From Vicia villosa (lineage: Eukaryota; Streptophyta; Magnoliopsida; Fabales; Fabaceae), in the NCBI RefSeq assembly GCF_029867415.1, contig NC_081185.1, positions 118,461,987 to 118,525,986 on the forward strand: DNA of 64,000 nucleotides, in the 5' to 3' direction. The notes beneath the pieces were generated by a model. That model searched no databases, was not told the origin of the DNA, and saw nothing but the letters and a program-made list of their open reading frames with translations. Of the stretch, positions 58,495 through 64,000 are shown in pieces. Position 1 is the stretch's first letter; every line of letters begins with the position of its first letter. The translations under genes were made by a program, and so were the position numbers.

Positions 58495-60273
58495 TGCTCT
58501 ATGGGAGAAATTGTTGGGTGTAGATTTAATTGAGGGTGAGGGCAGAGAAAGAGGGAGAGGCCAAGGTATTAAGCTATCGACCCTTAAAGAACGTTATGAC
58601 GCAATTGCGTTGGACCAGTTTTCTAACGAAAAAGAAAAAATAAGTAAAGCTAGAATTTATATTATGTTATTATTTGGTAAGTTTCTATTTCCCAAAGGCA
58701 CGGGGAATAGTGTAAATTTTATGTACTTGTCTTTGCTTGAGGACATTGATGAAATCAAGACGTATAGTTGGGGTTCTGCGGTGTTGGCTTACCTCTACAG
58801 CTCCTTTTGCAAAAATGAAAAAAATGATAGTTGTACATTTTATGGATGTGCATTCTTGCTACAAGCATGGGGATGGTGGAGATGCCAGTATTAGCCCCTG
58901 AAAACCCGCACATATACATCTTCCCTCACGCGTCAAGGTAATTTAATGATCTTATTTCATTTAGTGTATTTATTCTATTATTAATTGTAACTATATTGAT
59001 TTTTATTTTTGGATGTGTTTAGGTTTAATGCAACTGGGTTGGATTACACCAAAACGCCTGTAAACAAAATATTTTTTTACCGCCAACTCTTGAATCGACT
59101 TCGACCCCAAGATGTAATACCACTAAAACTTTCCAATATCTAACTATATTTGTAAAATAAACCATCTTCTCTAATTTGTAATTAATTTTTTTTACGTTGT
59201 AGTTTATTTGGAGACCATACTTGGAATTGGGCCATGAACCCGAGCCAACAGATGCGGCTGTTTGGACAGAAAAATCACCTATCATATGGTTCACCACTGT
59301 GGAGATGCACCAAAGTGACCATGTCAAGCTTCAATTCGGCATGCATCAAAATATCCCCGACCCCCCTGAGTGTTTGGAACCTTGGCATCTGCAAAAGGTC
59401 AGCCAACAGTGGTACATAAAAAATCGGAAGACATTCGCTAAAGAGTTCCGTAAAATATGGGCCCGTCGTTCCACCAATGTCCTACATTTTCCTGTGGCGC
59501 CGACCGAAATGAAACCAATAGCTGAATATGTCAACTAGTACAGAACGGTCACAAATCCTGAAATGTTTGTGTCTGACCCTTTCTATTTGGCAGACCCGCG
59601 AGCACAACAACCGTATTTCCAACAACAACAACCATAAATTTTCCAACAACAACAACTACCACAAAATTTCCAACAAAAACAACCACCACCGAATTTCCAA
59701 CAACAACCACCACCGAATTTCCAACAAAATCACCAAAAACAATATTACCAACAACAACAACCAAATTACCAACAACAACCAATAAACCAACAACAACCTA
59801 TTTACCAACAATAGCAACAACAACAATACCACCAACAACAATAATTTCAAACTCAACCACAAACTCAACCCCACCACCTACGCTTCCAAGATCTCAATGT
59901 GGCGGGCTCTTCCAGATCACCACCACTTACCCCCGACATAGGCATACATGAAGAATACGCGCCATACAGCTCATTCGACCAACAAACATCACAATACCCC
60001 AACCAACCATTGAACTTCAACAAACCACCACAACCATTGTATTTTAACCAACCCGATTCCACCACCAACTACCCAAGACCAAACTTCGAGGCCGCACCCA
60101 CCAGGAGAAATTTCGTCCCACCAAGACAAAGCTTTGAAGGCGTCGCGGGCACCCGCCTTTCCTATAGAGGGAATTCTATAGGTCAAGGACGGCTAACAGA
60201 TTTTATAGACCCGGAGTGCATTGAGGGTCATCGACCCAAACACAAGAGGAACCAAATAGAGGGGGCGTCGTAG
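58494..60273 (+). pseudogene. Plant mobile domain gene, N-terminally truncated (copy 2)
   Basis: Exons 58494-58937, 59023-59113 and 59203-60273, as in copy 1. It differs by one Thr-to-Ala change before WGWW and one C/A difference in the Gln-rich tail. The frameshift near 58880 and all in-frame stops are shared with copy 1, so both copies were already broken when duplicated. Confidence 0.85.
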
Positions 60274-61361
60274 GAATAGGGGAGCACTACCAACTCGTGA
60301 GCCGTCTATACGAGTTATTAGACCTCCTTCGAGCGGATCGTACCAGGGTCACCCACGCTTGGTCATTCGAAATTTTATTCTTATGATTAATGTAATTGTA
60401 CTTTTTTATTTTAATATAAATTACTTGTTTTTTATTTTAATATGAATTACATGTTTTTTATTTATATTATTTTTCTAACTAACAAATTAAAGTCAATAAA
60501 TATAATACACAAAACAATAATAATAGGGAAAAGAATTGAATAAAAAATTTGAAAAAAAACAGAAAGGAGGTGTTGTCGCCGGGAGGGTGGCGACAACACC
60601 CATTTTTTTAACATGTTCGCCAGGCCCAATAGCGACTTCTTTAAGCAGATAGTGTTGTCGCCACCCCCTGGCGACAACGTGTTAATATAGCAAAAAAGTG
60701 GACATTTGCGTAAATATTTTGAAAAGTTGGTTATTTTTGATTTTTTTTTAAACTAGTTATTAAAAAAAAAATCTCATCTTCGTGTCTCATCTAGCATTTT
60801 TCCCTTTTGAATCAAACCTTCAATTTAATTTTAATGGAAAAATTGAAGACCAAAACAATCATAAATTTCTATCCAAAGTAAATCTGGAATAAAAAAATTC
60901 CTGGAAATAAAAAAAATCGATTTTTTTTTTAAAATACATATCATGAAAATATTGTTTTTAATTTTTTTTTGAAATTTAAAAATTGACTTTAAAAGAGTTT
61001 AAAATATGAAATTGGTTTAAAATTGCAAACTAATTATAAACTAGTTTTAAATTGAATTGAAAGCATTTTGACAGTTGACTGGATTTTTATTGAAGTGGTT
61101 ATTGCAAACTGAACTGAACCATAAATGTGGTTTGGTTCAATGCAGTTCTTGAACCATGAACACCACTAATGAAAGATATCTTATTTAATCATCTTAAACC
61201 TGGAGGTATGAATGGAAACGGTCTTCAGACATTCAAGGTAGAAGAGGATTAAATACAAACACCTGAAAATTTATCATGTGAAGAGAAAATGCATAAGTGT
61301 TGTGATATTCCTTGAGGATTTACTGAGAAGGTTTGTGAAAATAAAATATGGTGATGAATTG

Positions 61362-62032
61362 GTGGTTATTTCTAACGTGGCAATGATGCCCATACAAGAG
61401 AAAGATCATCTTTAACTCGGTGACCGGTGATGTCTGTTGGGAAAGGAATGATTGGCGTCAGTACGATGATTGGACTACCAGCAACTCGGTGGTTGTGAAA
61501 GAAATTAGTGTGGTGAATGAGGTAAGATCAACTCGGTGGTTGGAAAACAAACATTAATACAGTTACTTAAAACAGTACGGTTACTAGGATAAGATCAACT
61601 TAATGGTTGAGAAAACAATCATCATTATGGTTACTGGAATAATATCAACTTGGTGGTTGGAAAATAAGCATAAGTAGGGTTACTGGCACAATATCAGCTT
61701 GCTGGTTGGAAAACAAACATCAATACGGTTATTGGGACAAATATCAACCTAGTGGTTAAGAAAATAAACACCAGTGGTTTCAAAATAAACATCAGTATAG
61801 TTACTGGGATAATATCAACTCGGTGGTTGGAACACAAACATCGGTATGATTACTGGAACAGTGTCAACTCGGTGGTTGGAAAATAAACATTAGTATGGTT
61901 ATTGGAATAATATCAACTCGATGATTTGAAAAGAAACATCAGTAGGGTTACTGGAATCAGTATAGTTACTGGGATGATATCAACTCGGGGGTTAGAAAAT
62001 AAGCATTAGTAGGGTTACCAAAATAAACAATC
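61362..62032. repeat. Minisatellite 1 (copy 2)
   Basis: Duplicate of 44980-45650. Confidence 0.85.
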
Positions 62033-62552
62033 ATCAATAAGGTTACTAGAAGACAAATAATCATCAGTAAGGTTATTGGAAGACAATCATCAATAGGGTT
62101 ATTGGAAGACACACAATCATTAGTAGGGTTACTGGAAAACCATCAATCCTCAGTAGGGTTACTGGAAGACAAACAATCATCAGGAGGGTTACTAGAAGAA
62201 AAACAATCATTAGTAGGGTTATTGGAAGAAAAACAATCATCAGTAGGGTTACTAGAATACAAACAATCATCAGTATGGTTACTGGAAGATGACCAATCAT
62301 CATTAGGGTTACTAGAAGAAGACCAATCATCAGTAGGCTTACTGGAACAAAAACAATTATCCTTAGGGTTACTAGAAGACAAACAATCACCAGTACGGTT
62401 ACTGGGAGACAAACAATTGTCAGTGGGGTTACATGAAGACAACCAATCATTAGTTGGACTACTGGAAGAAAAACAATCACCAGTAGGTTTACTGGAAGAC
62501 AGTCATTAGTAGGGTTATTGGAAGACAAACAATCACCAATAGAGTTACTGGA
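62032..62552. repeat. Minisatellite 2, 30-bp unit (copy 2)
   Basis: Same unit number and sequence as 45650-46170. No unit gain or loss between the copies is seen, which also argues for a recent duplication. Confidence 0.9.
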
Positions 62553-63121
62553 ATAATACCAACTCGGTGGTCGAAAAGTAACGACTATTATTAGTGTGGT
62601 GACTGAACTAACATCAACATGGTGGTTGAAAAATAAATGATTATTATCAGTACGACGACTGGAATGACTTCAACTTGGTAGTAAAAAGAGAAATGATAAT
62701 ATCAACACGGCGACTGGGGAAATTGTATGACATTGGCACGTTGACCGAATAGTAACTTTGTAATATCAATATGGTGCCTGGAAAGCAAGAAAGGATATTA
62801 GCGCGGTGGCTACTTTACTGGGGATAAAAAGGAATGTGAGCATGGTATTTGGAAGAGGACTAAGATATTTCCAGCATTGTAGCTGGAAAATGAACAAAAG
62901 TATCAGCACGGTGGTTGAACAAGAAATTGTATGACATCAACAAAGTGCGGTGACTTTGCTGGGGAGTTGAATTATAAAGTATTAGCACGATGGCTAGAAA
63001 GAAAACAAATTTAGGTAATATCAACGTGATGGCTAGGAAACAGATTTTGAGATATTGGCGAGGTGGCTGGAAAAGGATTGTATGATATCAATACAACGGC
63101 TGGGGATTGAAAAAGGACATC

Positions 63122-63422
63122 AGTGTGTCAAGAATGAGAAACTCAAATAAGTCTCGTCAAGAAGACTTGATTATGTCTCGCCCGAGGGACTCAACTAAGT
63201 ATCACATGTAGGATTTAATAAAGTATTGTCTGAGGGACTCAACTAAGTCTCACCTGATGGACTCAACTAATTCTAGCTTGAGGGACTCAACTAAGTCTCG
63301 TTAAGAAGATTCAACTAAGTCTTGCATGATGGACTTTACTAAGTATCACCTAAGGGGCTCAACTAAGTCTCTCCTAAGGGACTCAACCAAGTCTCATTAG
63401 GAAAACTAGAGCCATGCACAAA
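63122..63422. repeat. Minisatellite 3 (copy 2)
   Basis: Duplicate of 46740-47040. Confidence 0.88.
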
Positions 63423-64000
63423 ACTTTAATAAGGCTCCTCTAAAATGGAAAAAGGTGAGAAAGAAAGCTAAAACTATTCGGCTTCTCTGAGTCCTCATGA
63501 TTGAGGGACTGTAAAGTGGTGTAATCGGAAGGATGTGTGGAGAGGGTATACGCTTCGCCTATCGACCCTTCTAGGTCACCAATTTTCTGGTTCAAGGGCC
63601 CCTGAATTTCAAGGAATCAACTACAAATTCCTTGAGTGGTTGCTACATCCCAAGAAGTCTTTGGTCTAGGCTCAATGTGGCTATATATACCTTAGTACTA
63701 CGATAAAGAAGAACAACCCAACTCTAATACAGAAATACATGCATACATAGTTTATCATCCCCTATGTGAGCTAGCTCTCAACCTCACAACAAACCTTAAA
63801 ACCTCTGACAACCCTTAATCATTAGTGGTTGTCTCGCATTTGTACTTTTAGCAAGTAATTATAAGTGTGTGTGTGTGTATACCTAAACATTCAATCATGT
63901 TTCACTATTATATTATTTTACTATTTTAATTATCCAACCATTTTTTAAAATATAAGTTGTTCCATTAGGAAATTAGGAATGTTTGGTCGAACGATGGAGT
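63423..64000. other. Retroelement-like sequence to the window end (copy 2)
   Basis: Duplicate of 47041-47616, still matching at the last base. Confidence 0.5.

Larger units (their letters stand above)
56679..60773. mobile_element. Mutator-like element with transposase and PMD sequences, copy 2
   Basis: TSD TCATCTTCG at 56670-56678 and 60774-60782. Structure is as in copy 1; it is 1 bp longer because of the extra A at about 58399. Hairpin series lie at about 56779-56885 and 60572-60680. Confidence 0.93.
56071..61168. mobile_element. hAT-like element hosting the MULE (copy 2)
   Basis: Same ends as at 39692-44786. The A-run at about 56387 is 2 bp longer than in copy 1. Confidence 0.65.
55028..64000. 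repeat. Large direct duplication, copy 2 (runs off the window)
   Basis: Near-identical to 38650-47616. Its first 358 bp are the right end of the CACTA element without its left part, and its left flank is an F-box gene, so this is the derived junction. About 4 bp of imperfect microhomology (ATTA then TAATAGC) surrounds it. Confidence 0.95.

Noticed and set aside
38650..64000. The two large copies as the LTRs of one giant retroelement
   Set aside because: The repeats contain the right end of a CACTA element, complete nested transposons and LTR fragments, and have no TG...CA ends. A segmental duplication explains them better.

Overview
This window looks like transposon-dense nuclear DNA of a plant, most likely a legume. 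The signs are AT-rich intergenic sequence, a plant-type P/U cyclin gene with a GT-AG intron, an F-box/FBD gene fragment, and LTRs whose ends and conserved blocks I know from Ogre/Tat-type elements of the pea/Medicago group. The legume assignment is recognition from memory, not a search result. I saw no bacterial, organellar, rRNA, tRNA or CRISPR features.

Only one gene looks intact: a P/U-type cyclin (205 aa, two exons, 20811-22673, + strand). Nearly everything else is mobile DNA, much of it delimited here by terminal repeats and target-site duplications (TSDs). From left to right: an array of paired AGGTCGACCT palindromes (418-704); a hAT-type element with an 8-bp TSD (1869-2859); a LINE remnant (about 2995-4312, minus); an unrecognised exon-like ORF (4800-5078); copia gag and pol remnants; a solo LTR (6535-9926, TSD AATCT) that cuts the copia RNase H reading frame; a related solo LTR (11778-16367, TSD CTAAT); a cluster of three foldback MITEs between TA microsatellites (16901-19194); the cyclin gene and a 353-bp triplication behind it.

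From 24713 to 39689 lies a third, broken LTR of the same general type. It is interrupted by a SIRE-like copia element (26949-33480), which holds an antisense Athila/Tat-type LTR with its primer-binding site, and by a CACTA element (33591-39006). The CACTA element carries a fragment resembling RFT1. That fragment is split by a hAT element (8-bp TSD), which contains a TA microsatellite with a MITE inside it. Next comes a hAT-like element (39692-44786) hosting a Mutator-like element (40298-44391) with perfect 9-bp TSDs. The Mutator-like element carries transposase and plant-mobile-domain (PMD) sequences head to head, both broken. Minisatellites (about 44980-47040) follow and fit the hypervariable 3' UTR of an Ogre/Tat element.

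The largest structural event is a near-identical direct duplication with a repeat distance of about 16.38 kb. Copy 1 starts at about 38650 and copy 2 at about 55028, running past the window end. The new junction lies inside the CACTA right end on one side and inside an F-box/FBD gene on the other, so that gene is cut at 55028. Its missing 5' exons should lie just beyond the end of copy 2, outside this window. Between the copies are LTR-like repeats, a long-TIR element with a gene-like insert (50611-53192) and a LINE 3' end.
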